From contig NC_052350.1 in the NCBI RefSeq assembly GCF_009727055.1, positions 15,964,338-16,028,337 of the forward strand: a stretch of 64,000 nt of DNA, read 5' to 3'. The notes under the pieces were generated by a model. The model worked only from the letters and a program-made list of their open reading frames with translations, did not search any database and was not told the origin of the DNA. How positions within the stretch are numbered: the first letter of the stretch is position 1; the number at the start of each line of letters is the position of its first letter. Below are positions 36,370-48,168 of this stretch, piece by piece. The DNA comes from Benincasa hispida. Taxonomy: Eukaryota; Streptophyta; Magnoliopsida; Cucurbitales; Cucurbitaceae. The translations under genes were made by a program, and so were the position numbers.

Positions 36370-36990
36370 CGAGAACTAACTCGGGCTCTAACAACCACCT
36401 CTGATGATAACTCCAATGACCAATTTCAGCCTCTGGCAACACCTCTGATGACAGCTTTGATGACCTAACTCAAACGACAATCTTCGTGTGACCAACTTCG
36501 ATGGCCAATTTTGTCCGACAACCACCTTTAATAAACAAACTCTGATGACCAACTCCGACGACCAATTTTTTCAGACAACCACCCAAACAAACTCTGATGA
36601 CCAACTCCGACTACAAAACTCCGACGAAAATCACCTTCGATGATCAACTTTGATGACCATCTTTGAGCAAGCAACTCCGACAACCAACTCCGAGCTTCGA
36701 CAATTACCTCTGGCAACAAAACTCTGGCAACCAACTTGAATACCACCTTCATGCGACCAATTTTGAACTCCGACGAAAATCATCTTCAACGATCAACTTC
36801 GACGACCACCTTCGCGCGACCAACTCTAATGACCACCTTCGAGCTCCGAAAACCACCTCCGACGACAAACTCCAACGACAACACCAATACCACCTTCATG
36901 CGACCAACTTTATGCTCCAACAACCACCTCCAACTATAAACTCCAACGCGAATCATCTTCGATAATCAACTTCGACAACACTTTCAACTA
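36370..36990. repeat. Degenerate minisatellite of CTCCGACGACCAACTT type
   Basis: About 30 imperfect units of 12-20 bp around the core (C/T)(T/C)CGA(C/T)GACCA, for example AACTCTGATGACCAACTCCG near 36537 and again near 36591. Any reading frame through it gives Asn/Thr/His-rich low-complexity peptide, so I do not call a gene. Confidence 0.75.
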
Positions 36991-37668
36991 TTATAAGATC
37001 GATGACTCTTAAAGTATGTTATAGGATTGTTGAATATATAAATAATAATATTTTATCCACATTAAGTGCAATATTTATATGTAGAAATTTGTAAAATATA
37101 TATATATAATGGAGATTTTTTTCCTTAAACATTTTCTGGCAGTAACTAGCGAAAAATGGAGATTTGTTCTTCGATTATCCTCTAAATTTGAAGAAATTGA
37201 AAGTAAAATTATTGAAGAAATGTGGTGCCATTCCATTGGATGTCAAGATGATGGGGATATTCAATTAAAAAAATCATGATAAAGTAAAAATAGAGAGCAA
37301 CAACAGGAAGAAGAAAAATGATATAATGGAGAAAAATTAAGAATCAAAAGTTTCGATTTCTCTTTCCCATTTTAGTTAACTATATTCATGTAAGAAATGT
37401 AGTGGGTTAATTGTTGCTCATTACCCAAAAAAATAAAAAAAATTAAACTTTAAAAAAATAAAAAAAATTGCAATCCATATTGTATTTAACACAAAGATGG
37501 ATAAAGTTTTGTCTCCCCAATCCCAACAAAACAAACTTGAAAATATAGAGGATCCAAATAGTATTTTAATGAGCAATCATTTAATATATATTTTATTATT
37601 GGATTAACAAAGAAGCTTTGGTGCACTTTAATTGAATGGATTGAATCATTGGTGTTGATATGTTATAG
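36991..37668. other. AT-rich DNA ending in intron 1 remnant of locus C
   Basis: From about 37560 the sequence resembles the 3' half of PP2-B intron 1 (TTTAATATATATTTTATTATTGGATTAA, then GCTTTGGTGCACTTTA, GATTGAATCATTGG). No exon 1 is found upstream. Near 37505-37530 GTTTTGTCTCCCCAATCCC resembles the end of the LTR at 38190-38220. Confidence 0.5.
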
Positions 37669-37688
37669 ATCTTGACATTGGACAAATA

Positions 37689-38223
37689 TGTTGGAAATAT
37701 ATATTTATATATAAATAAAATGTGGAGACTAAACTATATCTAAAATTCTCACTTCCACAAGTTAGAGTAAAAAAGATTAACAATCATAAAATAGAATTAA
37801 TTAAGAGAAGGAAAAAAGAGAACGACACCGAAATATACTGGTTCGTCTCAAACTCAGGACTACGTCCAGTCTTTTGCAACTGCAGGTTCTACTATGTGAA
37901 GATTGTAATGGTTCCAAAACTCGCATAAAAAATTTCTCCTAAATAGCTCAACACGAACTATTTGATCCCAATACTACAACCCGGTATCTTGGGATTAACA
38001 ACAAAAAGAAACACCTAAATCCCAAAAGAAAAAAAAAATACTCTCTGTATTTTAATTTTCCCATTGTTGAACACGAACTGCACAAAAATTGTGCTTTTAT
38101 CGCTTCAAAGCTGTTGTTCTGCTTGGTCAATCACACACTCTGCCCCAATCATCAACTTAATGCGTGAATAATATATATATATACACACCATCAATGTGGA
38201 GTTTTGTCTCCACAATCCCAACA
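37689..38223 (-). repeat. Left LTR (3' LTR of the minus element)
   Basis: 535 bp. Shares CACTTCCACAAGTTAGAG, GGACTACGTCC and CAATCACACACTCTGCCCCA with the right LTR. Confidence 0.88.
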
Positions 38224-39534
38224 TTCTCCCACTTGGAGACAAAACGACAGTTTTGCCTCCCATTGCATCAAAATTCATCATCTTGACAAACTCCAAGACT
38301 CAATTCTTACTACAATTGTTATCTCTGATCTTCTTGGCAAACTTCAAGGTTCAACAAAAAAACTTGTAAAATCAACAAAGTAACAAAACTGGGAACCCAT
38401 CAAAAAATAACTGTAGCTCATCAATGCTTGCCCCGAGGTATGAACAAGCTATGTGGAACTATCCCCCATACATAAAAAACAGTCACGTACTCCCCATTCA
38501 GCTAAGTGATATCAATTAACATCTTCTCCAATCTTGAAAATTTGTTCTTGAAGAAGACATATTCTACAAGTGGTTTGACTATTTCCTTCAAACCTGTTGC
38601 CAAGTTGGAGACTTTATCTTTGATCTTAGCAACTACTTTGGCCTTTTACTTTGATGCTCTTATTCGATTTTGCGACTTCATCAATTCATTCGATTGTCTG
38701 ACAACTGGGGATTCGTGATAGCCATCAACTTTCTCTCTCGGGCTTCCCAATTGCTTCTGAACTTATGGACCTCGATCTGACTGGTCAAAACTAGCTATCA
38801 TTGTTACTGGCTCAACTATACCTTTACACATATTATCTGTAGCTTTATCTGGTATCCACCGTCTCTCTGATCATTTTACAACACTAAATCGACATCTCTA
38901 TAATGTAGAATTTCTACAGCCAATTGCCTCTACCTGGGATCCTAACATGAGTTTACATTGGTGATTGCCAAACTCACACACGTAAACCTTATCATCCAAT
39001 TTGCCAATAGAGATGAGATTTATCTTCATCCTAGGCACAAACCTAACATGTTGTAGTATTAACTTTTCTCCACACTACGTCTTCAGATTAATATTCCTAA
39101 TCCTAACAATTTTGGAAACTCTACCATCCTCATCCTCACTAGACCATGATATCCTGACGTGAAATGTGTGAATAGACTCCTATCTAAAGCTATATGTATG
39201 GAAGTTGCACTATCAATTGTCCATTCAAATGAATGGCTACTATTTTGTGTGTTACTCTCAATACAGGCATAAGCATCACTAATTATTTCTTCATCAATTT
39301 CAACCATATTTATCGTTACTTCTTCAGTTTCAACTTGTTTTGCCTCCTGGTTTCTTTTTTGGTCCTCTTCTAGTTTCCTACACTAATTTTTAAAGTGACA
39401 TTTCTTTCCACAATAATTATCTCTATATTCCTATTCTTCTACATTTTATGACTGCTACTCGACCCATCATTTTCAGAATCTCTACTACCTTTACCTTTCA
39501 TCACTGCTAAAGTTGAACCTAAAATGTCACACCC

Positions 39535-41466
39535 TACCCTGAGCCCACCTCTTGAGCCTAGGGAGAGGCATGAGGGACTGCAGATACCACCCTTTTGTAA
39601 TACCTATTGCCCATCTCTACCTTACTACACTCAATAAACTTTAAGTTAAAGAGATAAACAACAACTGATTGAGTAGGCCTATTTTATTACAACAATGTAA
39701 TGTCTATACAACTCCAAGACTTAACTACAAAGTTTAAATCAACAACTCTTAAAATCTTGGAAGTGTGATTGTGGCTTGTGGCAGACCTTGACCTTAGCAG
39801 CACTCTGGAAGCACTCTGGAACTCCTCACCTTTCGCTACCTGGGATGAAAAATATGAAATAAAAGAATGACCTTTACAAAGCTCAGTGAGTGGTAAGCAA
39901 CTTCTAGAGTCTATTTCAACTCATAAATAAAAAGCATATCATATATATACAAGGTTGGTACTCAAATCTCAGCTTTGAATGAGTCTGGTCTCAACTTCCC
40001 AACTTCACTGTCAGATAACATCTCCTCTTCTTGGATCTTCATGACCAACGCATAATCTTACTCCCAACACGCGGTCTCCTTTAAATCCACCTTCTAACAC
40101 TCTTCCTTGTATTATTTGAAGAGGATTTGGCTTATAAATGGAAGAGACATCTTGTGGTGGTATTTATAGGTTGAAAGAAATGATCCTTCTCATCTTTTAA
40201 AGCCTCCAACACATGACACCTCCTACTCTTGAAGTGTTTGTACCATGTTTTGCCACCACTTATTTCCTTTTCCATTCACCTACTCTTATGCCACTCACCT
40301 GCTTGAGTTGTCTTCCTCATTCATAAGACTTCCTTTGCATGAAACTTTATTCGTCCAGCTTCTACTAACTCAAGTTCAATCACATCTCAGTATAGCCATT
40401 TGTCCGAGTGAGCTCATCAGCCTTGCGTAACGCAAGCCTCAGCACCGCTCCATCATTTAGTCCATCGTGCAGCTTTTGCACTTCATCGCTTAGCTGTATC
40501 GTCTACTGAATCTCTCGCTATAACCAATCATCTAGTGTCTACATCCATCGCATAGCAGTAACGCCCGATCGTGTAGCTCAATCGTTTAGTAAACGATCTC
40601 GCGCATAGCCCATCGATTAGCTATCGCGCCCATCGTTTAGTTCTATCGTGTAGCACCAACGCCTTATCGTCTAACGCATCCGCTCATCGCATAGCATCAT
40701 CGCCCAACACCTGCATCTATTGTTTAACACCCATCGTTTAGTATTCTGCCTATCTTGTAGTGCTCACGCTCATCGTTTAGCGCCATCATGTAGTTTATCG
40801 CTTAACGTCAGCGCATCGTCTAGCTTTCTAAGCTCATTGTCTAGTGCCCGCTCAACGCTTAACACTATTGTATAGTGCTATTGCATAGCGCTATCGTTTA
40901 GCTTTCACGCTTATCGTCAAACGCCCGCACTGATCATGTAGTGCTTAATGCCTATCATATAGCCCGATCGTCTAGCGCATCACTTCCCATCGTTTAACGC
41001 TATGCGCATCTTCACAATTGTCTAGCGTCCGCACTAACCATGTAGTGCTTAACGCCTATCATATAGCCCGATACCTACCTCATCGCATAGCGTCACTCAT
41101 TTGTTACACGATCGTCTTCCTAGCGCCTTACGTTTAACATCTCGCTCTCTCCACTCTCGCTCACGCATTCCCAACGCATGAACAACTTAGGCAATGCCTC
41201 TTGCCAATGCATTAGCCAATCATGCGTCCAACCTTACAAACGCATGGTTTCATTCTTCTTCAGCCTCATCTTATGCGTTAACACCAAACACGTGGTTTCT
41301 TTACACTTAGCCAAATTCCACTAGTAAAGGCTTATCTCCAAACTACTTAAGGAAAATCTATTCAACACTTAGAAATTTCCTTCTCTTCAACATAGGATTT
41401 AACTCATACTTAGTTAATTCCCTTAATTACCTGCTTAAGTAGGGAAATTGAGATACGGGTTTCACA
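39535..41466. mobile_element. Solo LTR-like insertion, 1932 bp, in the locus C Copia
   Basis: Begins TGTCACACCCTACC and ends CGGGTTTCACA, imperfect inverted termini of an LTR. Flanks TAAAA (39530-39534) and TACAA (41467-41471) match at four of five positions. gag-side coding of the host Copia resumes after 41466. No internal retrotransposon domains. It contains the CATCGTTTAGC repeat array at 40430-41130. Confidence 0.65.
40430..41130. repeat. Irregular array of CATCGT(T/C)TAGCGC-like motifs
   Basis: More than 25 variants of a 10-13-bp word (CATCGTTTAG, CATCGCATAG, ATCGTCTAGCG, ATCGTGTAGC, ATCATATAGCC) at irregular 15-40-bp spacing. A longer ~46-bp unit is repeated with about 106-bp offset: one copy near 40924-40970 and one near 41030-41076, both containing ATGTAGTGCTTAA and CCTATCATATAGCCCGAT. 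Not CRISPR: spacing and unit length vary and the host is a plant LTR. Confidence 0.8.
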
Positions 41467-42089
41467 TACAACATATTCTTTACTACTGTCCTTTCTATGA
41501 ATTTCTTCAGATATAGCTAAATCACAAATCCTAGAAAACTTTAAAGTGTTATCCTCAATTGAATTAGACACTGTAATTGGTCTTTCAACTATCTGGTAAA
41601 GACATTAACAATTGAATAGCATAAATCTCATCAGTAAATTCTATCTTAATAGATTTTAACTAATTAATTAAAGTGGTAATCGCAATAATATAGGAATTAA
41701 CAAAAGCATCATCAGCCATTTGCATGTTGAAATATTTCTTAAGAAGATAAGCTTTACTATTGGCAGATGGTTTCTCATACCTATTTGTAAGCGCTTCCAT
41801 CAACTTCACTACATTAGCTAGTCTCATCGACTACAAGACTAGCAACATTCATTGACAAACACATCCTGATGATTGTAACTACTTTTTCATTCAGGTTCTC
41901 ACAATCATCATCTGAAATCTCTTTCGGTCTCTCCTTTAATGTCTTATGCAATTTCTTGTAAGTTAAAAAATCCTTAACATGCATCTTTCAATACCCAAAA
42001 ATCTTTCCATCAAATTTCATGATTCCCTCGAAACCTCTTGACTCTGATAATTCCATGACTCATGAACCAAAAAAATCTTTGATATCGCT

Positions 42090-42568
42090 TGTTAGAAATT
42101 TATACTTAGATATAAATAAAATGCGAAAACTAAATTATATCTAGAATTCCCACTTCCACAAGTTAGAGCCAAAAAAAAAATTAACAATCATAAAATAGAA
42201 ATAATTAAGAGAAGGAAAAAAAGAACAACACCGAAAATATATTGGTTCACCCCAAACTCAGGACTACGTCCCGTCTTCTGCAACTGTAGGTTCTACTACA
42301 ATGAAGATTGCAATGGTTCCAAAACTCGCACCACAAATTTCTCCCAAATAGCCTAATACGAACTATTTGATTCTAGTACCACAATCTGGTATCTTGGGAT
42401 TTACAACAAAAAGAAACTTCCAAAGCCCAAAAGAAAAAATATACTCTTTGTATTTAAATTTTCCCACAACCGCACACGGACAGCACAAGAATTGTGCTTT
42501 TGTTGCTTCAAAGTTGTTCTATTTGGCCAATCACACACTCTACCCCAATCATCAACTTAATGCGTGAA

Positions 42569-42623
<55 letters not shown>

Positions 42624-42625
42624 TG

Positions 42626-42657
<32 letters not shown>

Positions 42658-42851
42658 TGGGGCAAAAAAAATTAATGTAACCTAAATCAATTTGGGCATT
42701 GGCCATTATTGTTCAAACTTTAAATTTACCATGCAACTTCAAGTTGGAGAAGGGGAAAAATAATGTCGTCAAACATGTGACATTATTTTGCGTCAAACAA
42801 AAAGAAAATATATATATCCATCAATGTGGAGTTTTGTCTCACAATCCAACA
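42090..42851 (-). repeat. Right LTR (5' LTR of the minus element) with microsatellite
   Basis: 762 bp against 535 bp for its partner; the excess includes (AT)n plus (GTAT)n at 42568-42660 and a following unique stretch 42661-42810. Reversed, it ends at 42090 and is followed by AGCGATATCAAAG, a candidate primer-binding site. Confidence 0.82.
42568..42660. repeat. (AT)n(GTAT)n microsatellite
   Basis: About 14 AT units then about 16 GTAT units. The left LTR has only a short AT run at the same place (38170-38182). Confidence 0.95.
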
Positions 42852-43507
42852 AAATGGAGATTGTAAAATGCGTACTGCTCGGAGCAAGGGACCTCTGGGT
42901 GGCTTGGGGTGATACCTCTTACTATTGGATATGGGAACACCATTCTGATTCGAGGTTTCAAAGTCTGACATTTCTGCAAATCATATTCTCAATCTTTTTT
43001 TCCCTTCCTGTTCTCATTCTTTACCTTTTTAATGTGGATTGAGGAATCAGGTTTGCAGATGTAGCTGTGCTCAGTGTGTGGTGGCTTGAAATACGTGGAA
43101 GAGTAAATTGTAGAATGTTGTCTCCTAAAACAACTTATGCAGTTTATTTTGTGTTCGACATGATGCAACATAGCTACTATGGGTTCGATATTCATCCTGC
43201 TAATGCCATAATGGGGATTTTGGCACTGAAAAGCACCAGAGAAGTGTTTGTTTGGATCCTTATAATTTGAACAACACCGGCAACACCGCAGTGCACAGCT
43301 TAGCCACAGGACATATCCGGGCTAGAACAACTGCATGAGAGACATGGTGGTTGGTTTGGAATTGAACTGGGAGAGTTTGAAAGTGGTGATGGAGATGATG
43401 AAGTTGAAACGACTTTTATGGAGGTGAAGGCTTTTCTGCTAAGGTTGGCCTTGTTGTTGAGGGTATTGAGATTAGGCCTAAATCCAGCCGTCCTGTTGTT
43501 TACAGAT

Positions 43508-44640
43508 GACTTTATGGAAACAAATGGTATTGCTATTACCACCATGAAAGTAACAAAATACCTTGCTTTGTATATCGACAGGTTTTAAGAAAACTAGACA
43601 AATTTCTATAGGATTGTTACTATGTTAATTTATGGGGATGTGAGAGTGGAGATTTTAATGTTGATAAAGTAGAAATGTTTTGGCTATTTTATTATAAATT
43701 TTTTTTTTAGGTTAAACTACATATCTTTTTCTCTATGATTCTAAAATTCTTAGTTTAGTTTTAATCGTCAACTTCAATTTAATTTGATTTATATATATGG
43801 TTTTAAAATTCCTTCAATTGTGTTGCAGACTTGCAGTTATATCTACTTTAATAATTATAAGTGATTTTTCGTTAACTTTCAGCTTTTTATCTAATAGATC
43901 CTTGAATGTTAAAAAGTAATTTCTAATAAGTTTTAAACTTTTCAACTTTTTGTCTAATAAGTACTTCACTTTTGGTTTAAAAAGTTTTTGTGTGTTCAAT
44001 AGGTCTTAAAAGTAAAGTCTTACTTAATATATATAAGTTTGAAAGGAAAAAAGAACATGTACTCTTTTTTTTTTTTTACATGCATTTAATCGGGAAAATA
44101 TTCTTTCATGTCAATAAAAACAGTCATTGACAGAAGTGGTTGAAGCTCCCTCGGTAGATTTTTTATTTGAATGTATGAAATTCATATTATATATCTTTTA
44201 AAAAAGCACTGAATTTTAAAATTTAATTACTAATTATATGTTGTTCAGTTCTAAGTTTCTAACAGCTCAAGAAACTTTCCTGAGCAATTTCTAACTAATG
44301 ACCAAATGAGACTGTAAAGACAATTAAAGGAAAAATGAATGGCAACTTGCAAGACGTTTCTATCAATCATCCGTGCAAAATGATTATCACACAATGAAAT
44401 AAATGATTATCAATTATTTCATTATTTTGCTTATAAAGTTGCTTGGTGTCACAATCATACTTGAGATAGTAGATTGTGACTCCACTAGTGTAAACAATAG
44501 AGTGACAATATGCAAGTATCGACACGTCAGGCAAATACAAAGGGTCGAGAGAAGTGCTATGATACAATCAAGGAGGATGAAGTATCATTCAACAACACGC
44601 CAAAATAAGTGGCAAGTATGTTAAGTTGAACAATAAGCAT
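43508..44640. other. Locus C 3' flank and AT-rich intergenic DNA
   Basis: 43508-43800 resembles the 3' flanks of loci A and E. After that no coding, RNA gene or element ends are seen. Confidence 0.5.
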
Positions 44641-45957
44641 GAAGAGGAAGCATCAATGTCATTAATGGTGTCAATGACAAACTTAGTGGGTGTCACATGG
44701 GGCTCTAAGCCATGACCTCGGAAGTTGCGGTTTCGTCAAGAGTTTTGACAAGCAATGCTTGAATTAGATGTATATTGATGAGATATGCAATCACGTTAGA
44801 TTTCGTGTCAATCGAAGTTCAGATAATCATTCATGCTGGAGAGTGACTCTTTGCCAATTCCATATACAAGGGTGCCATAAGAGAAGAGGTTCTGAATGTA
44901 CTATAAGGGAGATGTAAAACCTCCAAGCCTTGAAGCATATGATAGGTAGGTGAACCATATCAAGTGGACATATAGCACACTAATGAGCTGACTTTAGGTT
45001 AGCCAAGACATATGTCCAAGGTGTCGTGGCAAGCAGGTTGGCACATGACAAGCTAACTAGAGGTTAATGCAAAACATGGCACGACGTGGGCAGGTGACCC
45101 ATGCCATGTACTTGAGGTTATCACGTATAGTTGGTATGCACAGATGGCTCACACAAGAGTTCCAAAGCATGCGCTCATCAGGGCAAGTAGGTAGGTGTAC
45201 ACGAGATTTACAGGAGCTTAGAAGCATGTACGCGGCAACGTACTTAACAACGAGAGACACTGAGTGCCTGCAACACTAGGCAGATGCACGGTGTGTCATA
45301 GGTGCATGATACAACGTTGGGCACAGGTGCAATGCCGACAACATGTACATGATATTTGCGGGTGGTGCAACCTTAGGCCATGTGCATAAAGGGCAAAAAC
45401 TGCCTCTTTGGAATTGATCCCCTGACAGAAGTCATGGTGTTTAGCTATCCACCACTCCTAGGTCTCATAAACTAAGTAAGTTATCCCATGGCACATGTGA
45501 GCTGGCACATGTGTGTCATGATGTAGGCGAAGGTTTCAAGAAAAGTGTCTTGGGAATCTTCCATAAAGAACGGGATCTCATGGATAGTGTCGGGTGGCAC
45601 AAGTGTGCTGACATGATGTTGCACTCTTCCCCTTGGCTAGAGGTTTCGGTATAGCTATAAGCTAACACTAGGTATAAAATTTGGACTCATCATAAACACG
45701 AGAGGGTTCATGCCTCGATATATCTAGATGGATGGATTTTTGGAAATTCCTAAGTTAGAAGGTTGCCCATGCGTTGGTTCTCAATAAGCATGTCCAAGTA
45801 GGAGAGAGAAAGTTCTTGACCACCTGACACTCAAGGTGGCATCATGAAGCATTGGTGCGGCTTAATAGTTCTAGTTGGCTCGATACTCACCCGAGTTGTT
45901 TAGATAAGCATTGTAATGACTGGATAAAGCATAGTAAGCATTGAAATAGGTCAGTAG
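44641..45957. other. Unassigned, more GC-rich DNA
   Basis: A stretch of different composition from its AT-rich surroundings, with recurring GGCACATG(T/A) and CATGTGC words (for example 45037-45055, 45490-45515, 45590-45605). It ends where an LTR starts at 45958. It could be an untyped LTR or satellite-like DNA. The frame at 45067-45279 has no recognisable domain and I do not call it. Confidence 0.4.
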
Positions 45958-47000
45958 TGTTGGAATGTATATCCTAAAACCTCGTATTTAATAAATTATT
46001 TGAAATAATGGTTTATTATTTTATATATGCAATTATTCATTAAGGAAAGATTCAACATTATTTTATGTAACTTGAATAGTTTATGGTAGACATATAGGTG
46101 GATCATGTTCAAGTATTAACCTATAATGGTCTGTAGTATATGAATAAGGTTGGGTGCCTTATCATGGTCACACTACGGATATGGTCCACTTTATAATTGT
46201 TACAAGAGTTGTAAGTGTTACAAACGATTTAATCCAAGTCGTTCATATGGAAGCATGCAAGTGGAGGTATTCTATACAAAGAGTTCATATAAGATCGGAC
46301 CGCAATATGATTAATCTCTCTTTATAACACCATCGACTGAAGAGATTAACATTTCATAGAATGACCATAGGTAACTCAATCTCAATCCTGAGTGAGTTAT
46401 GAACTTCTTACTATAGTTCTTTGATTTGTATTGATGAGAGTGGCCTGAGTCGCCGACTCAATAAGCCTGTTATTTTGAGGATTTGTCTTAGTAGGAAATT
46501 GAAAAACATAGTTTCATAAGATGTAATTCACTCATTCCCGTCTTTAGGGTAAGTAGATGAATTTCTCCCTTAAGTGATAACTCTAGGTCTTGAACAATGA
46601 GGCCTCCATCTCTCATTAGCCTGAGAGGGTTTTGTTTATAGTATGACCAAAAAGAGGTTGTTCATTAATGGATCAGTAGGACTTAAGGATTAAGAGTGAA
46701 CTATAGGGGTATTTAACCCAATTGTAGTTACAAGCAATTCGTGAAGGATTGACTTACCAATAAATGGCTATATCCATGGATACAGAAATATTCTAGTGCG
46801 AAAGTGCGACTGTGAATCTTTAGTACGTGACCCACAATTAAATAATGTTGATTAATTTAATTATAAAGTTTAATTAATTAATCTCGTATCATTGGAGTTT
46901 CTAATTTGTAGGGCCATTAGGTATCCTTGCTAGCTCACTAAAGATAAAACAAGGAATATTTAGTTTTGGAAGAATTTGAATTGTTCTAATTATAGTAAAT
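45958..47000 (+). repeat. Long LTR (family A), plus orientation, 3'-truncated
   Basis: Starts TGTTGGAATG after AGTAG. Landmarks near 46180-46480 are reverse complements of 53930-54260 (AGAGATTAACATTTCATA; GAGTCGCCGACTCAATAA). Its 3' end is not recognisable; the join to unrelated DNA is about 47000 and 47000-47226 is unassigned. Confidence 0.7.
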
Positions 47001-47226
47001 GGTTATTCTACAAATTAATTATTGTTTAGCTAAAGTTTATGGAATTTTTCATCGAAATTACTTGTGACTTTTGAGAAATTATTATGAATCTCCAATGATT
47101 GTTTATGCACTTTTAAGTAACATCAAATCTTTAGGGAGATTATGACTTTTAGAGTTGTTTTAAGTATGTCCCATGAGTATTTTAAGTGTCGATGGAGAAA
47201 ATGTTTAAGTTTGTGAAATAATGCTT

Positions 47227-47601
47227 TGTTGAAATGCCTTGAATTTGTTTGCTGGAGCTTCCAACAACCTAGTACGGGGGTCTCGCTGAGCCAGGGTACA
47301 GGGGCGACGCGCCCTGATCGGGGTTCGCCCCTGAAACCTATTCAGATTTTATATTCAACATATTTATTTATTTGCAGTTATTTACGATTTTGACCCTAGG
47401 GTTTAGAGCAGTGCGATATATAAATTCTCCAACCTAGAGGCGTCGTTCTTGATGTAATTCTAAAAACATTCTTTCTAAATAATATTGTTCTCCCTCTACC
47501 CATGGACGTAGTTAACACACTGTTAGTGAACCACGTATATCTGTGTGTCGATCTTCCCTACTTTACATTCTTTTTTGTGTTCTTTAATTGTCGATTTCAC
47601 A
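47227..47601 (+). repeat. 5' LTR of the 47-52 kb Copia
   Basis: 375 bp. TATATAAATTCTCC near 47420 is a plausible TATA region. Confidence 0.9.
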
Positions 47602-47665
47602 ACAAACTGGTATCAAAGCCTTGTTAGGGTTTTTTCGAATTTCCGCATTTGTTCGAAAATTGAAG

Positions 47666-48156
47666 ATGTCTGTCGTGAACGTAAAGATCGACAAATTTAC
47701 CGGAGGAACAGTTTTGGTTTATGGCAGATCAAGACGCGATCCCTACTAAAGCAGCAGGGGCTATGGGCGCCACTGACGGGTAAGTCAAAGAAAGTTGCCG
47801 TGGATGACGAAGAGTGACAGACTCTTGAGAAGAAGGCTCATTCGACGATCATGCTATGTTTGGCTGATGACGTCATCATCGAGGTCGCAGATGAAGAAAC
47901 TGTCGCTGGTCTTTGGTTGAAGTTGGAGAGTATTTACATGATGAAATCTTTAACCAAGAAGTTGTTTCTAAAGAAACGTTTGTATCATTTACGTATGCAG
48001 GAAGGTACGTCTCTACGAGACCATCTTGATCAATTAAATAAAATTTTATTAGATCTGCGTAATGTAGAGGTTCAGGTTGATGATGAGGATGCTGCCCTAA
48101 TTCTATTGACATCTTTGCCGCCGTCTTATAAGACTTTCGTTGACTCGTATATTTGA
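47666..48156 (+). pseudogene. Copia gag
   Basis: Starts MSVVNVKIDKFTG; a 1-nt shift near 47700 gives NSFGLWQIKTRSLLKQQGLW, then a TGA at 47815 where DDEEWQTLE is expected. From 47851 it reads VWLKLESIYMMKSLTKKLFL-like, RLYHLRMQEGTSLRDHLDQL and ALILLTSLPPSYKTF, the gag core. A stop at 48154 separates it from the knuckle frame. Confidence 0.85.
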
Positions 48157-48168
48157 GGGAAAGAAACT

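Larger units (their letters stand above)
37689..42851 (-). mobile_element. Copia-type element (minus) in exon 2 of locus C
   Basis: LTRs 37689-38223 and 42090-42851, starting TGTT(G/A)GAAAT and ending ATCC(C)AACA. Target duplication AAATA (37684-37688) / AAATG (42852-42856); intact paralogues read ACAAATGGAG here. Orientation is minus: TCTCCCACTTGGAGAC (38225-38240) is a reversed polypurine tract next to the left LTR. The gag part lies at 41470-42085 (minus; FDGKIFGY, VKDFLTYKKLHKTLKE-like). A zinc-knuckle remnant is near 39370-39420 and a protease-like segment at 39083-39307 (FEWTIDSATSIHI, DSG read as DSA). RT and integrase are not recognisable, so pol is largely deleted. A solo LTR sits inside at 39535-41466. 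Confidence 0.85.
37669..43507 (+). pseudogene. F-box protein PP2-B-like, locus C, pseudogene without exon 1
   Basis: After acceptor TTATAG, exon 2 starts at 37669 (ILTLDK), is cut at 37689 by a Copia element and resumes at 42852. The remainder (LLGARDLWVAWGDTSYYW...DSRF) ends at 42954 before GTTTCAAA. One base is also missing relative to intact exon 2 near 42865, shifting the frame. Exon 3 starts at 43051 (RFADVAVLSVWWLEIRG, one codon short), keeps TYAVYFVFDM, then loses frame near 43215 and ends VFVWILII. Homology continues to about 43507 (GIEIRPKSS). No exon 1 lies within several kilobases upstream. Confidence 0.85.

Noticed and set aside
36528..36965. Asn/Thr-rich protein
   Set aside because: Translation of a degenerate minisatellite, open in several frames.
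40430..41130. CRISPR or tRNA-like array
   Set aside because: Irregular spacing, variable words and plant LTR context; no tRNA fold seen.
45067..45279. 70-codon small gene
   Set aside because: An overlapping frame of similar size is open on the other strand, no domain and no splice or promoter context.
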